A stretch of 64,000 bases of DNA, taken from Colletes latitarsis (Eukaryota > Arthropoda > Insecta > Hymenoptera > Colletidae). Made by a program: the position numbers and the translations under genes. The stretch is taken from NCBI RefSeq assembly GCF_051014445.1, contig NW_027488366.1, positions 23,640,001 to 23,704,000 of the forward strand, written 5' to 3'. Positions 27,359-41,703 of this stretch are shown here, piece by piece. The stretch's first letter is position 1; each line of letters begins with the position of its first letter. The notes beneath the pieces are model-generated. The model did no database searches. It saw only the letters and a list, made by a program, of their open reading frames with translations, and was not told where the DNA came from.

Positions 27359-30348
27359 GTTTCAGTGTGGTACCACATTACTACGTGATCCAAACCAGTA
27401 AAAACCCAGGATCAGTTCAGCAAGTATGTGAAGAATGCGAAAGTATGAGACTGATGAGTGAAAATCCCAGGACTTACCTAGACCTAACTTGCGTTGTCCT
27501 CTATAATATTGATGGAAATCAGGTTTCATTGACTGTTTCAGTGTGGTACTACATTACTACGTGATGCAATCCAGAAAAAGCCCAGGATCTAGCCATCAAG
27601 TATGAGAAATATGCGAAAGAATGAGCCTGATGAGAGCAAATCCCAGACCTAACCTAGACCTAACTTGCGTTATCCTCTAAAATATTGATGGAAACCAGGT
27701 TTGATTGACTGTTTCAGCGTGGTACCACATTACTACGTGATACAATCCAGAAACAGCCCAGGATCTAGCCATGAAGTATGAGAAACATGCGAAAGTATGA
27801 GACTGATGAGTGAAAATCCCAGGCCTTACCTAGACATAACTTGCGTTGTCCTCTATAATATTGATGGAAACCAGGTTTCATTGACTGTTTCAGTGTGGTA
27901 CTACATTACTACGTGATGCAATCCAGAAAAAGGCCAGGATCTAGCCATCAAGTGTGTGAAAAACGCGAAACTGTGAGCCTGATGAGGGCAAATCTTAGAC
28001 CTAACCCAGACCTAAGATGCGTTATCCACTAAAATATTTATCCAGACCAGGTATCATTGAATGTTTCAGTGTGGTACCACTTTACTACGTGATCCACTCC
28101 AGAACTAGCCCAGGATCTAGCCATGAAGTATGAGAAATATGCGAAAGTAAGAGCCTGATGAGGGCAAATCCTAGACCTATCCCAGACCTAACTTGCGTTA
28201 TCCTCTAAAATATTGATGGAAACCAGGTTTGATTGACTGTTTCAGCGTGGTACCACATTACTACGTGATACAATCCAGAAACAGCCGAGGATCTAGCCAT
28301 GAAGTATGAGAAATATGCGAAAGTATGAGCCTGATGAGGGCAAATCCTAGACCTAACCCAGATCTAACATGCGTTATCCTCTAAAATATTTATCAAGACC
28401 AGGTTTAATTGATTGTTTCAGTGTGGTCCCACATTACTACGTGATCCAAACCAGAAAAAACCCAGGATCTGTTCAACATGTATGAGAAATATGCGAAAGA
28501 ATGAGCCTGATGAGAGCAAATCCCAGACCTAACCTAGACCTAACATGAATTATTCTCTAAAATATTGATCGAAACCAGGTTACATTAACTGTTTCACTGT
28601 GGTACTACATTACAACGTGATGCAATCCAGAAAGAGCCCAGGATCTGGCCATCAAGTATGAGAAATATGCGAAAGAATCAGCCTGATGAGAGCGAATCCC
28701 AGACCTAACCTAGACCTAACATGCGTTATCCTCTAAAATATTGAGCGAAACCTGGTTCAATCGACTGTTTCATTGTGGTACCACATTACTACGTGTTCCA
28801 AACCAGAAAAAACCCAGGATCTGTTCAACGAGTATGTGAGGTGTGCGAAAGGATGAGTCTGATGAGTGCAAATCCCAGACCTATCCTTTTCCTAACATGC
28901 GTTATCCTCTATAATATTTATCAAGACCAGGTTTAATTGATTGTTTCAGTGTGGACCCACATTACTACGTGATCCAAACCAGAAAAAACTCAGGATCCGT
29001 TCAACAAGTATGTGAAGAATGCGAAAGTATGAGTCTGATGAGTGAAAATTCCAGACCTAACCTAGACCTAACATGCGTTATCCTCTAAAATATTGATCTA
29101 AACCAGGTTTAATGGAATGTTTCAGGGTGGTACGACACTACTACGTGATCCAAACCAGAAAAAACCCAGCATCTGTTCAACAAGTATGTGAAAAACGCGA
29201 AAGTATGAGCCTGATCAGGGCAAGTCCCAGACCTATCCCAGACCTAACTTGCGTTGTCCTCTAAGATATTGATGGAAACCAGGTTTAATTGACTGTTCCA
29301 GTGTTGTACTTCATTACTACGTGATGCAATCCAGAAAAAGCCCAGGATCTAGCCATCAAGTATGAGAAATATGCGAAAGAATGAGCCTAATGAGAGCAAA
29401 CCTAGACCTAACCCAAACCTAACATGCGTTATCCTCTAAAATATTGATCCAAACCAGGTTTAATGGACAGCTCCAGTGTGATACCACTTTACTACGTGAT
29501 CCAAAGCAGAAAAACCCTCGATCAGGTCAACATGTATGTTAAAACTGCGAAAGTATGAGTCTGATGAGAGAAAATCCCAGACCTAACCTAGACCTAACAT
29601 GCGTTGTCCTCTAAAATATTGATGGAAACCAGGATTAATTGACTGTTTCAGTGTTGTACTTCATTACTACGTGATGGAATCCAGAAAAAGCCCAGGATCT
29701 AGCCATCAAGTATGAGAAATATGCGAAAGAATGAGCCTGATGAGAGCAAATCCCAGACCTAACCTAGACCTAACATGAATTATTCTCTAAAATATTCATC
29801 GAAACCAGGTTTAATTGACTGTTTCAGTGTGATCCCACATTACTACGTGATCCAAACCAGAAAAAACCCATGATCCGTTCAACAAGTATGTGAAGAATGC
29901 GAAAGTATGAGTCTGATGAGTGAAAATCCCAGACCTATCCCAGACCTAACTTGCGTTATCCTCTAAAATTTTGATCGAAACCAGGTTTAATCGACTGTTT
30001 CAGTGTGGTACCACATTACTACGTGATCCAAACCAGAAAAAACCCAGGATCCGTTCAACAAGTATGTGAAGAATGCGAAAGTATGAGTCTGATGAGTGAA
30101 AATCCCAGACCTAACCTAGACCTAACATGCGTTATCCCCTAAAATATTGATCCAAACCAGGTTTAATGGACTGTTTCAGTGTGGTACCACACTACTACGT
30201 GATCCAAACCAGAAAAAACCCATGATCCGTTCAACAAGTATGTGAAAAACGCGAAAGTATGAGCCTGATGAGGGCAAATCCCAGACCTATCCCAGACCTA
30301 ACTTGCGTTATCCTCTAAAATATTGATCGAAACCAGGTTTAATTGACC
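27359..30348 (+). repeat. HOR unit 2 (17-mer)
   Basis: Full-length unit. Private variants (GTTCAGCAAG at the start, CCAGATCTAACATG, GGTTACATTAAC, TTTCAGGGTGG) recur only in unit 5, exactly 8090 bp downstream. Confidence 0.88.
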
Positions 30349-33338
30349 GTTTCAGTGTGGTACCACATTACTACGTGATCCAAACCAGTAAAAACCCAGG
30401 ATCAGTTCAACAAGTATGTGAAGAATGCGAAAGTATGAGACTGATGAGTGAAAATCCCAGGACTTACCTAGACCTAACTTGCGTTGTCCTCTATAATATT
30501 GATGGAAATCAGGTTTCATTGACTGTTTCAGTGTGGTACTACATTACTACGTGATGCAATCCAGAAAAAGCCCAGGATCTAGCCATCAAGTATGAGAAAT
30601 ATGCGAAAGAATGAGCCTGATGAGAGCAAATCCCAGACCTAACCTAGACCTAACTTGCGTTATCCTCTAAAATATTGATGGAAACCAGGTTTGATTGACT
30701 GTTTCAGCGTGGTACCACATTACTACGTGATACAATCCAGAAACAGCCCAGGATCTAGCCATGAAGTATGAGAAATATGCGAAAGTATGAGACTGATGAG
30801 TGAAAATCCCAGGCCTTACCTAGACATAACTTGCGTTGTCCTCTATAATATTGATGGAAACCAGGTTTCATTGACTGTTTCAGTGTGGTACTACATTACT
30901 ACGTGATGCAATCCAGAAAAAGGCCAGGATCTAGCCATCAAGTGTGTGAAAAACGCGAAACTGTGAGCCTGATGAGGGCAAATCTTAGACCTAACCCAGA
31001 CCTAAGATGCGTTATCCACTAAAATATTTATCCAGACCAGGTATCATTGAATGTTTCAGTGTGGTACCACTTTACTACGTGATCCACTCCAGAACTAGCC
31101 CAGGATCTAGCCATGAAGTATGAGAAATATGCGAAAGTAAGAGCCTGATGAGGGCAAATCCTAGACCTATCCCAGACCTAACTTGCGTTATCCTCTAAAA
31201 TATTGATGGAAACCAGGTTTGATTGACTGTTTCAGCGTGGTACCACATTACTACGTGATACAATCCAGAAACAGCCGAGGATCTAGCCATGAAGTATGAG
31301 AAATATGCGAAAGTATGAGCCTGATGAGGGCAAATCCTAGACCTAACCCAGACCTAACATGCGTTATCCTCTAAAATATTTATCAAGACCAGGTTTAATT
31401 GATTGTTTCAGTGTGGTCCCACATTACTACGTGATCCAAACCAGAAAAAACCCAGGATCTGTTCAACATGTATGAGAAATATGCGAAAGAATGAGCCTGA
31501 TGAGAGCAAATCCCAGACCTAACCTAGACCTAACATGAATTATTCTCTAAAATATTGATCGAAACCAGGTTTCATTAACTGTTTCACTGTGGTACTACAT
31601 TACAACGTGATGCAATCCAGAAAGAGCCCAGGATCTGGCCATCAAGTATGAGAAATATGCGAAAGAATCAGCCTGATGAGAGCGAATCCCAGACCTAACC
31701 TAGACCTAACATGCGTTATCCTCTAAAATATTGAGCGAAACCTGGTTCAATCGACTGTTTCATTGTGGTACCACATTACTACGTGTTCCAAACCAGAAAA
31801 AACCCAGGATCTGTTCAACGAGTATGTGAGGTGTGCGAAAGGATGAGTCTGATGAGTGCAAATCCCAGACCTATCCTTTTCCTAACATGCGTTATCCTCT
31901 ATAATATTTATCAAGACCAGGTTTAATTGATTGTTTCAGTGTGGACCCACATTACTACGTGATCCAAACCAGAAAAAACTCAGGATCCGTTCAACAAGTA
32001 TGTGAAGAATGCGAAAGTATGAGTCTGATGAGTGAAAATTCCAGACCTAACCTAGACCTAACATGCGTTATCCTCTAAAATATTGATCTAAACCAGGTTT
32101 AATGGAATGTTTCAGTGTGGTACGACACTACTACGTGATCCAAACCAGAAAAAACCCAGCATCTGTTCAACAAGTATGTGAAAAACGCGAAAGTATGAGC
32201 CTGATCAGGGCAAGTCCCAGACCTATCCCAGACCTAACTTGCGTTGTCCTCTAAGATATTGATGGAAACCAGGTTTAATTGACTGTTCCAGTGTTGTACT
32301 TCATTACTACGTGATGCAATCCAGAAAAAGCCCAGGATCTAGCCATCAAGTATGAGAAATATGCGAAAGAATGAGCCTGATGAGAGCAAACCTAGACCTA
32401 ACCCAAACCTAACATGCGTTATCCTCTAAAATATTGATCCAAACCAGGTTTAATGGACAGCTCCAGTGTGATACCACTTTACTACGTGATCCAAAGCAGA
32501 AAAACCCTCGATCAGGTCAACATGTATGTTAAAACTGCGAAAGTATGAGTCTGATGAGAGAAAATCCCAGACCTAACCTAGACCTAACATGCGTTGTCCT
32601 CTAAAATATTGATGGAAACCAGGATTAATTGACTGTTTCAGTGTTGTACTTCATTACTACGTGATGGAATCCAGAAAAAGCCCAGGATCTAGCCATCAAG
32701 TATGAGAAATATGCGAAAGAATGAGCCTGATGAGAGCAAATCCCAGACCTAACCTAGACCTAACATGAATTATTCTCTAAAATATTCATCGAAACCAGGT
32801 TTAATTGACTGTTTCAGTGTGATCCCACATTACTACGTGATCCAAACCAGAAAAAACCCATGATCCGTTCAACAAGTATGTGAAGAATGCGAAAGTATGA
32901 GTCTGATGAGTGAAAATCCCAGACCTATCCCAGACCTAACTTGCGTTATCCTCTAAAATTTTGATCGAAACCAGGTTTAATCGACTGTTTCAGTGTGGTA
33001 CCACATTACTACGTGATCCAAACCAGAAAAAACCCAGGATCCGTTCAACAAGTATGTGAAGAATGCGAAAGTATGAGTCTGATGAGTGAAAATCCCAGAC
33101 CTAACCTAGACCTAACATGCGTTATCCCCTAAAATATTGATCCAAACCAGGTTTAATGGACTGTTTCAGTGTGGTACCACACTACTACGTGATCCAAACC
33201 AGAAAAAACCCATGATCCGTTCAACAAGTATGTGAAAAACGCGAAAGTATGAGCCTGATGAGGGCAAATCCCAGACCTATCCCAGACCTAACTTGCGTTA
33301 TCCTCTAAAATATTGATCGAAACCAGGTTTAATTGACC
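30349..33338 (+). repeat. HOR unit 3 (17-mer)
   Basis: Full-length unit. It shares GACTGTTCCAGTGTTG with units 2 and 5, while units 1, 4 and 6 have GACTGTTTCAGTGTTG at that place. Confidence 0.85.
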
Positions 33339-35448
33339 GTTTCAGTGTGGTACCACATTACTACGTGATCCAAACCAGTAAAAACCCAGGATCAGTTCAA
33401 CAAGTATGTGAAGAATGCGAAAGTATGAGACTGATGAGTGAAAATCCCAGGACTTACCTAGACCTAACTTGCGTTGTCCTCTATAATATTGATGGAAATC
33501 AGGTTTCATTGACTGTTTCAGTGTGGTACTACATTACTACGTGATGCAATCCAGAAAAAGCCCAGGATCTAGCCATCAAGTATGAGAAATATGCGAAAGA
33601 ATGAGCCTGATGAGAGCAAATCCCAGACCTAACCTAGACCTAACTTGCGTTATCCTCTAAAATATTGATGGAAACCAGGTTTGATTGACTGTTTCAGCGT
33701 GGTACCACATTACTACGTGATACAATCCAGAAACAGCCCAGGATCTAGCCATGAAGTATGAGAAATATGCGAAAGTATGAGACTGATGAGTGAAAATCCC
33801 AGGCCTTACCTAGACATAACTTGCGTTGTCCTCTATAATATTGATGGAAACCAGGTTTCATTGACTGTTTCAGTGTGGTACTACATTACTACGTGATGCA
33901 ATCCAGAAAAAGGCCAGGATCTAGCCATCAAGTGTGTGAAAAACGCGAAACTGTGAGCCTGATGAGGGCAAATCTTAGACCTAACCCAGACCTAAGATGC
34001 GTTATCCACTAAAATATTTATCCAGACCAGGTATCATTGAATGTTTCAGTGTGGTACCACTTTACTACGTGATCCACTCCAGAACTAGCCCAGGATCTAG
34101 CCATGAAGTATGAGAAATATGCGAAAGTAAGAGCCTGATGAGGGCAAATCCTAGACCTATCCCAGACCTAACTTGCGTTATCCTCTAAAATATTGATGGA
34201 AACCAGGTTTGATTGACTGTTTCAGCGTGGTACCACATTACTACGTGATACAATCCAGAAACAGCCGAGGATCTAGCCATGAAGTATGAGAAATATGCGA
34301 AAGTAAGAGCCTGATGAGGGCAAATCCTAGACCTATCCCAGACCTAACTTGCGTTGTCCTCTAAGATATTGATGGAAACCAGGTTTAATTGACTGTTTCA
34401 GTGTTGTACTTCATTACTACGTGATGCAATCCTGAAAAAGCCCAGGATCTAGCCATCAAGTATGAGAAATATGCGAAAGAATGAGCCTGATGAGAGCAAA
34501 CCTAGACCTAACCCAAACCTAACATGCGTTATCCTCTAAAATATTGATCCAAACCAGGTTTAATGGACAGCTCCAGTGTGATACCACTTTACTACGTGAT
34601 CCAAAGCAGAAAAACCCTCGATCAGGTCAACATGTATGTTAAAACTGCGAAAGTATGAGTCTGATGAGAGAAAATCCCAGACCTAACCTAGACCTAACAT
34701 GCGTTGTCCTCTAAAATATTGATGGAAACCAGGATTAATTGACTGTTTCAGTGTTGTACTTCATTACTACGTGATGGAATCCAGAAAAAGCCCAGGATCT
34801 AGCCATCAAGTATGAGAAATATGCGAAAGAATGAGCCTGATGAGAGCAAATCCCAGACCTAACCTAGACCTAACATGAATTATTCTCTAAAATATTGATC
34901 GAAACCAGGTTTAATTGACTGTTTCAGTGTGATCCCACATTACTACGTGATCCAAACCAGAAAAAACCCATGATCCGTTCAACAAGTATGTGAAGAATGC
35001 GAAAGTATGAGTCTGATGAGTGAAAATCCCAGACCTATCCCAGACCTAACTTGCGTTATCCTCTAAAATTTTGATCGAAACCAGGTTTAATCGACTGTTT
35101 CAGTGTGGTACCACATTACTACGTGATCCAAACCAGAAAAAACCCAGGATCCGTTCAACAAGTATGTGAAGAATGCGAAAGTATGAGTCTGATGAATGAA
35201 AATCCCAGACCTAACCTAGACCTAACATGCGTTATCCCCTAAAATATTGATCCAAACCAGGTTTAATGGACTGTTTCAGTGTGGTACCACACTACTACGT
35301 GATCCAAACCAGAAAAAACCCATGATCCGTTCAACAAGTATGTGAAAAACGCGAAAGTATGAGCCTGATGAGGGCAAATCCCAGACCTATCCCAGACCTA
35401 AGTTGCGTTATCCTCTAAAATATTGATCGAAACCAGGTTTAATTGACC
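33339..35448 (+). repeat. HOR unit 4, shortened to a 12-mer
   Basis: 2110 bp, five monomers (880 bp) shorter than the others. Up to about 34300 it follows the standard order, then jumps to the monomer with GTCCTCTAAGATATTGATGG and stays in phase. After the jump its variants match unit 1 at an offset of 8090, so the joint is probably the breakpoint of an unequal exchange. Confidence 0.88.
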
Positions 35449-38438
35449 GTTTCAGTGTGGTACCACATTACTACGTGATCCAAACCAGTAAAAACCCAGG
35501 ATCAGTTCAGCAAGTATGTGAAGAATGCGAAAGTATGAGACTGATGAGTGAAAATCCCAGGACTTACCTAGACCTAACTTGCGTTGTCCTCTATAATATT
35601 GATGGAAATCAGGTTTCATTGACTGTTTCAGTGTGGTACTACATTACTACGTGATGCAATCCAGAAAAAGCCCAGGATCTAGCCATCAAGTATGAGAAAT
35701 ATGCGAAAGAATGAGCCTGATGAGAGCAAATCCCAGACCTAACCTAGACCTAACTTGCGTTATCCTCTAAAATATTGATGGAAACCAGGTTTGATTGACT
35801 GTTTCAGCGTGGTACCACATTACTACGTGATACAATCCAGAAACAGCCCAGGATCTAGCCATGAAGTATGAGAAACATGCGAAAGTATGAGACTGATGAG
35901 TGAAAATCCCAGGCCTTACCTAGACATAACTTGCGTTGTCCTCTATAATATTGATGGAAACCAGGTTTCATTGACTGTTTCAGTGTGGTACTACATTACT
36001 ACGTGATGCAATCCAGAAAAAGGCCAGGATCTAGCCATCAAGTGTGTGAAAAACGCGAAACTGTGAGCCTGATGAGGGCAAATCTTAGACCTAACCCAGA
36101 CCTAAGATGCGTTATCCACTAAAATATTTATCCAGACCAGGTATCATTGAATGTTTCAGTGTGGTACCACTTTACTACGTGATCCACTCCAGAACTAGCC
36201 CAGGATCTAGCCATGAAGTATGAGAAATATGCGAAAGTAAGAGCCTGATGAGGGCAAATCCTAGACCTATCCCAGACCTAACTTGCGTTATCCTCTAAAA
36301 TATTGATGGAAACCAGGTTTGATTGACTGTTTCAGCGTGGTACCACATTACTACGTGATACAATCCAGAAACAGCCGAGGATCTAGCCATGAAGTATGAG
36401 AAATATGCGAAAGTATGAGCCTGATGAGGGCAAATCCTAGACCTAACCCAGATCTAACATGCGTTATCCTCTAAAATATTTATCAAGACCAGGTTTAATT
36501 GATTGTTTCAGTGTGGTCCCACATTACTACGTGATCCAAACCAGAAAAAACCCAGGATCTGTTCAACATGTATGAGAAATATGCGAAAGAATGAGCCTGA
36601 TGAGAGCAAATCCCAGACCTAACCTAGACCTAACATGAATTATTCTCTAAAATATTGATCGAAACCAGGTTACATTAACTGTTTCACTGTGGTACTACAT
36701 TACAACGTGATGCAATCCAGAAAGAGCCCAGGATCTGGCCATCAAGTATGAGAAATATGCGAAAGAATCAGCCTGATGAGAGCGAATCCCAGACCTAACC
36801 TAGACCTAACATGCGTTATCCTCTAAAATATTGAGCGAAACCTGGTTCAATCGACTGTTTCATTGTGGTACCACATTACTACGTGTTCCAAACCAGAAAA
36901 AACCCAGGATCTGTTCAACGAGTATGTGAGGTGTGCGAAAGGATGAGTCTGATGAGTGCAAATCCCAGACCTATCCTTTTCCTAACATGCGTTATCCTCT
37001 ATAATATTTATCAAGACCAGGTTTAATTGATTGTTTCAGTGTGGACCCACATTACTACGTGATCCAAACCAGAAAAAACTCAGGATCCGTTCAACAAGTA
37101 TGTGAAGAATGCGAAAGTATGAGTCTGATGAGTGAAAATTCCAGACCTAACCTAGACCTAACATGCGTTATCCTCTAAAATATTGATCTAAACCAGGTTT
37201 AATGGAATGTTTCAGGGTGGTACGACACTACTACGTGATCCAAACCAGAAAAAACCCAGCATCTGTTCAACAAGTATGTGAAAAACGCGAAAGTATGAGC
37301 CTGATCAGGGCAAGTCCCAGACCTATCCCAGACCTAACTTGCGTTGTCCTCTAAGATATTGATGGAAACCAGGTTTAATTGACTGTTCCAGTGTTGTACT
37401 TCATTACTACGTGATGCAATCCAGAAAAAGCCCAGGATCTAGCCATCAAGTATGAGAAATATGCGAAAGAATGAGCCTGATGAGAGCAAACCTAGACCTA
37501 ACCCAAACCTAACATGCGTTATCCTCTAAAATATTGATCCAAACCAGGTTTAATGGACAGCTCCAGTGTGATACCACTTTACTACGTGATCCAAAGCAGA
37601 AAAACCCTCGATCAGGTCAACATGTATGTTAAAACTGCGAAAGTATGAGTCTGATGAGAGAAAATCCCAGACCTAACCTAGACCTAACATGCGTTGTCCT
37701 CTAAAATATTGATGGAAACCAGGATTAATTGACTGTTTCAGTGTTGTACTTCATTACTACGTGATGGAATCCAGAAAAAGCCCAGGATCTAGCCATCAAG
37801 TATGAGAAATATGCGAAAGAATGAGCCTGATGAGAGCAAATCCCAGACCTAACCTAGACCTAACATGAATTATTCTCTAAAATATTCATCGAAACCAGGT
37901 TTAATTGACTGTTTCAGTGTGATCCCACATTACTACGTGATCCAAACCAGAAAAAACCCATGATCCGTTCAACAAGTATGTGAAGAATGCGAAAGTATGA
38001 GTCTGATGAGTGAAAATCCCAGACCTATCCCAGACCTAACTTGCGTTATCCTCTAAAATTTTGATCGAAACCAGGTTTAATCGACTGTTTCAGTGTGGTA
38101 CCACATTACTACGTGATCCAAACCAGAAAAAACCCAGGATCCGTTCAACAAGTATGTGAAGAATGCGAAAGTATGAGTCTGATGAGTGAAAATCCCAGAC
38201 CTAACCTAGACCTAACATGCGTTATCCCCTAAAATATTGATCCAAACCAGGTTTAATGGACTGTTTCAGTGTGGTACCACACTACTACGTGATCCAAACC
38301 AGAAAAAACCCATGATCCGTTCAACAAGTATGTGAAAAACGCGAAAGTATGAGCCTGATGAGGGCAAATCCCAGACCTATCCCAGACCTAACTTGCGTTA
38401 TCCTCTAAAATATTGATCGAAACCAGGTTTAATTGACC
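35449..38438 (+). repeat. HOR unit 5 (17-mer, twin of unit 2)
   Basis: Full-length unit that repeats the private variants of unit 2 at an offset of 8090. Confidence 0.88.
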
Positions 38439-41302
38439 GTTTCAGTGTGGTACCACATTACTACGTGATCCAAACCAGTAAAAACCCAGGATCAGTTCAA
38501 CAAGTATGTGAAGAATGCGAAAGTATGAGACTGATGAGTGAAAATCCCAGGACTTACCTAGACCTAACTTGCGTTGTCCTCTATAATATTGATGGAAATC
38601 AGGTTTCATTGACTGTTTCAGTGTGGTACTACATTACTACGTGATGCAATCCAGAAAAAGCCCAGGATCTAGCCATCAAGTATGAGAAATATGCGAAAGA
38701 ATGAGCCTGATGAGAGCAAATCCCAGACCTAACCTAGACCTAACTTGCGTTATCCTCTAAAATATTGATGGAAACCAGGTTTGATTGACTGTTTCAGCGT
38801 GGTACCACATTACTACGTGATACAATCCAGAAACAGCCCAGGATCTAGCCATGAAGTATGAGAAATATGCGAAAGTATGAGACTGATGAGTGAAAATCCC
38901 AGGCCTTACCTAGACATAACTTGCGTTGTCCTCTATAATATTGATGGAAACCAGGTTTCATTGACTGTTTCAGTGTGGTACTACATTACTACGTGATGCA
39001 ATCCAGAAAAAGGCCAGGATCTAGCCATCAAGTGTGTGAAAAACGCGAAACTGTGAGCCTGATGAGGGCAAATCTTAGACCTAACCCAGACCTAAGATGC
39101 GTTATCCACTAAAATATTTATCCAGACCAGGTATCATTGAATGTTTCAGTGTGGTACCACTTTACTACGTGATCCACTCCAGAACTAGCCCAGGATCTAG
39201 CCATGAAGTATGAGAAATATGCGAAAGTAAGAGCCTGATGAGGGCAAATCCTAGACCTATCCCAGACCTAACTTGCGTTATCCTCTAAAATATTGATGGA
39301 AACCAGGTTTGATTGACTGATTCAGCGTGGTACCACATTACTACGTGATACAATCCAGAAACAGCCGAGGATCTAGCCATGAAGTATGAGAAATATGCGA
39401 AAGTATGAGCCTGATGAGGGCAAATCCTAGACCTAACCCAGACCTAACATGCGTTATCCTCTAAAATATTTATCAAGACCAGGTTTAATTGATTGTTTCA
39501 GTGTGGTCCCACATTACTACGTGATCCAAACCAGAAAAAACCCAGGATCTGTTCAACATGTATGAGAAATATGCGAAAGAATGAGCCTGATGAGAGCAAA
39601 TCCCAGACCTAACCTAGACCTAACATGAATTATTCTCTAAAATATTGATCGAAACCAGGTTTCATTAACTGTTTCACTGTGGTACTACATTACAACGTGA
39701 TGCAATCCAGAAAGAGCCCAGGATCTGGCCATCAAGTATGAGAAATATGCGAAAGAATCAGCCTGATGAGAGCGAATCCCAGACCTAACCTAGACCTAAC
39801 ATGCGTTATCCTCTAAAATATTGAGCGAAACCTGGTTCAATCGACTGTTTCATTGTGGTACCACATTACTACGTGTTCCAAACCAGAAAAAACCCAGGAT
39901 CTGTTCAACGAGTATGTGAGGTGTGCGAAAGGATGAGTCTGATGAGTGCAAATCCCAGACCTATCCTTTTCCTAACATGCGTTATCCTCTATAATATTTA
40001 TCAAGACCAGGTTTAGTTGATTGTTTCAGTGTGGACCCACATTACTACGTGATCCAAACCAGAAAAAACTCAGGATCCGTTCAACAAGTATGTGAAGAAT
40101 GCGAAAGTATGAGTCTGATGAGTGAAAATTCCAGACCTAACCTAGACCTAACATGCGTTATCCTCTAAAATATTGATCTAAACCAGGTTTAATGGAATGT
40201 TTCAGTGTGGTACGACACTACTACGTGATCCAAACCAGAAAAAACCCAGCATCTGTTCAACAAGTATGTGAAAAACGCGAAAGTATGAGCCTGATCAGGG
40301 CAAGTCCCAGACCTATCCCAGACCTAACTTGCGTTGTCCTCTAAGATATTGATGGAAACCAGGTTTAATTGACTGTTTCAGTGTTGTACTTCATTACTAC
40401 GTGATGCAATCCTGAAAAAGCCCAGGATCTAGCCATCAAGTATGAGAAATATGCGAAAGAATGAGCCTGATGAGAGCAAACCTAGACCTAACCCAAACCT
40501 AACATGCGTTATCCTCTAAAATATTGATCCAAACCAGGTTTAATGGACAGCTCCAGTGTGATACCACTTTACTACGTGATCCAAAACAGAAAAACCCTCG
40601 ATCAGGTCAACATGTATGTTAAAACTGCGAAAGTATGAGTCTGATGAGAGAAAATCCCAGACCTAACCTAGACCTAACATGCGTTGTCCTCTAAAATATT
40701 GATGGAAACCAGGATTAATTGACTGTTTCAGTGTTGTACTTCATTACTACGTGATGGAATCCAGAAAAAGCGCAGGATCTAGCCATCAAGTATGAGAAAT
40801 ATGCGAAAGAATGAGCCTGATGAGAGCAAATCCCAGACCTAACCTAGACCTAACATGAATTATTCTCTAAAATATTGATCGAAACCAGGTTTAATTGACT
40901 GTTTCAGTGTGATCCCACATTACTACGTGATCCAAACCAGAAAAAACCCATGATCCGTTCAACAAGTATGTGAAGAATGCGAAAGTATGAGTCTGATGAG
41001 TGAAAATCCCAGACCTATCCCAGACCTAACTTGCGTTATCCTCTAAAATTTTGATCGAAACCAGGTTTAATCGACTGTTTCAGTGTGGTACCACATTACT
41101 ACGTGATCCAACCCAGAAAAAACCCAGGATCCGTTCAACAAGTATGTGAAGAATGCGAAAGTATGAGTCTGATGAGTGAAAATCCCAGACCTAACCTAGA
41201 CCTAACATGCGTTATCCCCTAAAATATTGATCCAAACCAGGTTTAATGGACTGTTTCAGTGTGGTACCACACTACTACGTGATCCAAACCAGAAAAAACC
41301 CA
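38439..41302 (+). repeat. HOR unit 6, truncated at its right end
   Basis: Follows the 17-mer order until about 41302. There CCCATGATCCG of the unit is replaced by CCCAGGATCTGTTTAAC of another satellite region, so the last fraction of a monomer is missing. It has the private variant GACTGATTCAGCG near 39318. Confidence 0.82.
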
Positions 41303-41703
41303 GGATCTGTTTAACAAGTATGTGAAAAACGCGAAGGTATGAGCCTGATGAGGCCAAATCCCAGACATATCCCAGACCTAACTTGCGTTGTCCTCTAAGA
41401 TATTGATGGAAACCAGGTTTAATTGACTGTTTCAGTGTTGTACTTCATTACTACGTGATGCAATCCAGAAAAAGCCCAGGATCTAGCCATCAAGTATGAG
41501 AAATATGCGAAAGAATGAGCCTGATGAGAGCAAATCCCAGACCTATCCCAGACCTAACTTGCGTTATCCTCTAAAATATTGATCGAAACCAGGTTTAATT
41601 GACAGTTTCAGTTTGGTACCACATTACTACGTGATCCAAACCAGAAAAAACCCAGGATCCGTTCAACAGGTATGTGAAGGATGCGAAAGTATGAGTCTGA
41701 TGA

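Larger units (their letters stand above)
24369..41302 (+). repeat. 17-monomer HOR array, six units, period 2990 bp
   Basis: A marker monomer with CCAAACCAGTAAAAACCCAG starts at 24369, 27359, 30349, 33339, 35449 and 38439. Spacings are 2990, 2990, 2990, 2110 and 2990 bp. 2990 is seventeen 176-bp monomers minus 2 bp, and 2110 is twelve. Within a unit monomers differ at many sites, whereas corresponding monomers in successive units are nearly identical. This is the definition of a higher-order repeat and indicates homogenisation by unit-length exchange. It resembles alpha-satellite arrays of primate centromeres, although the sequence is unrelated. Confidence 0.93.
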
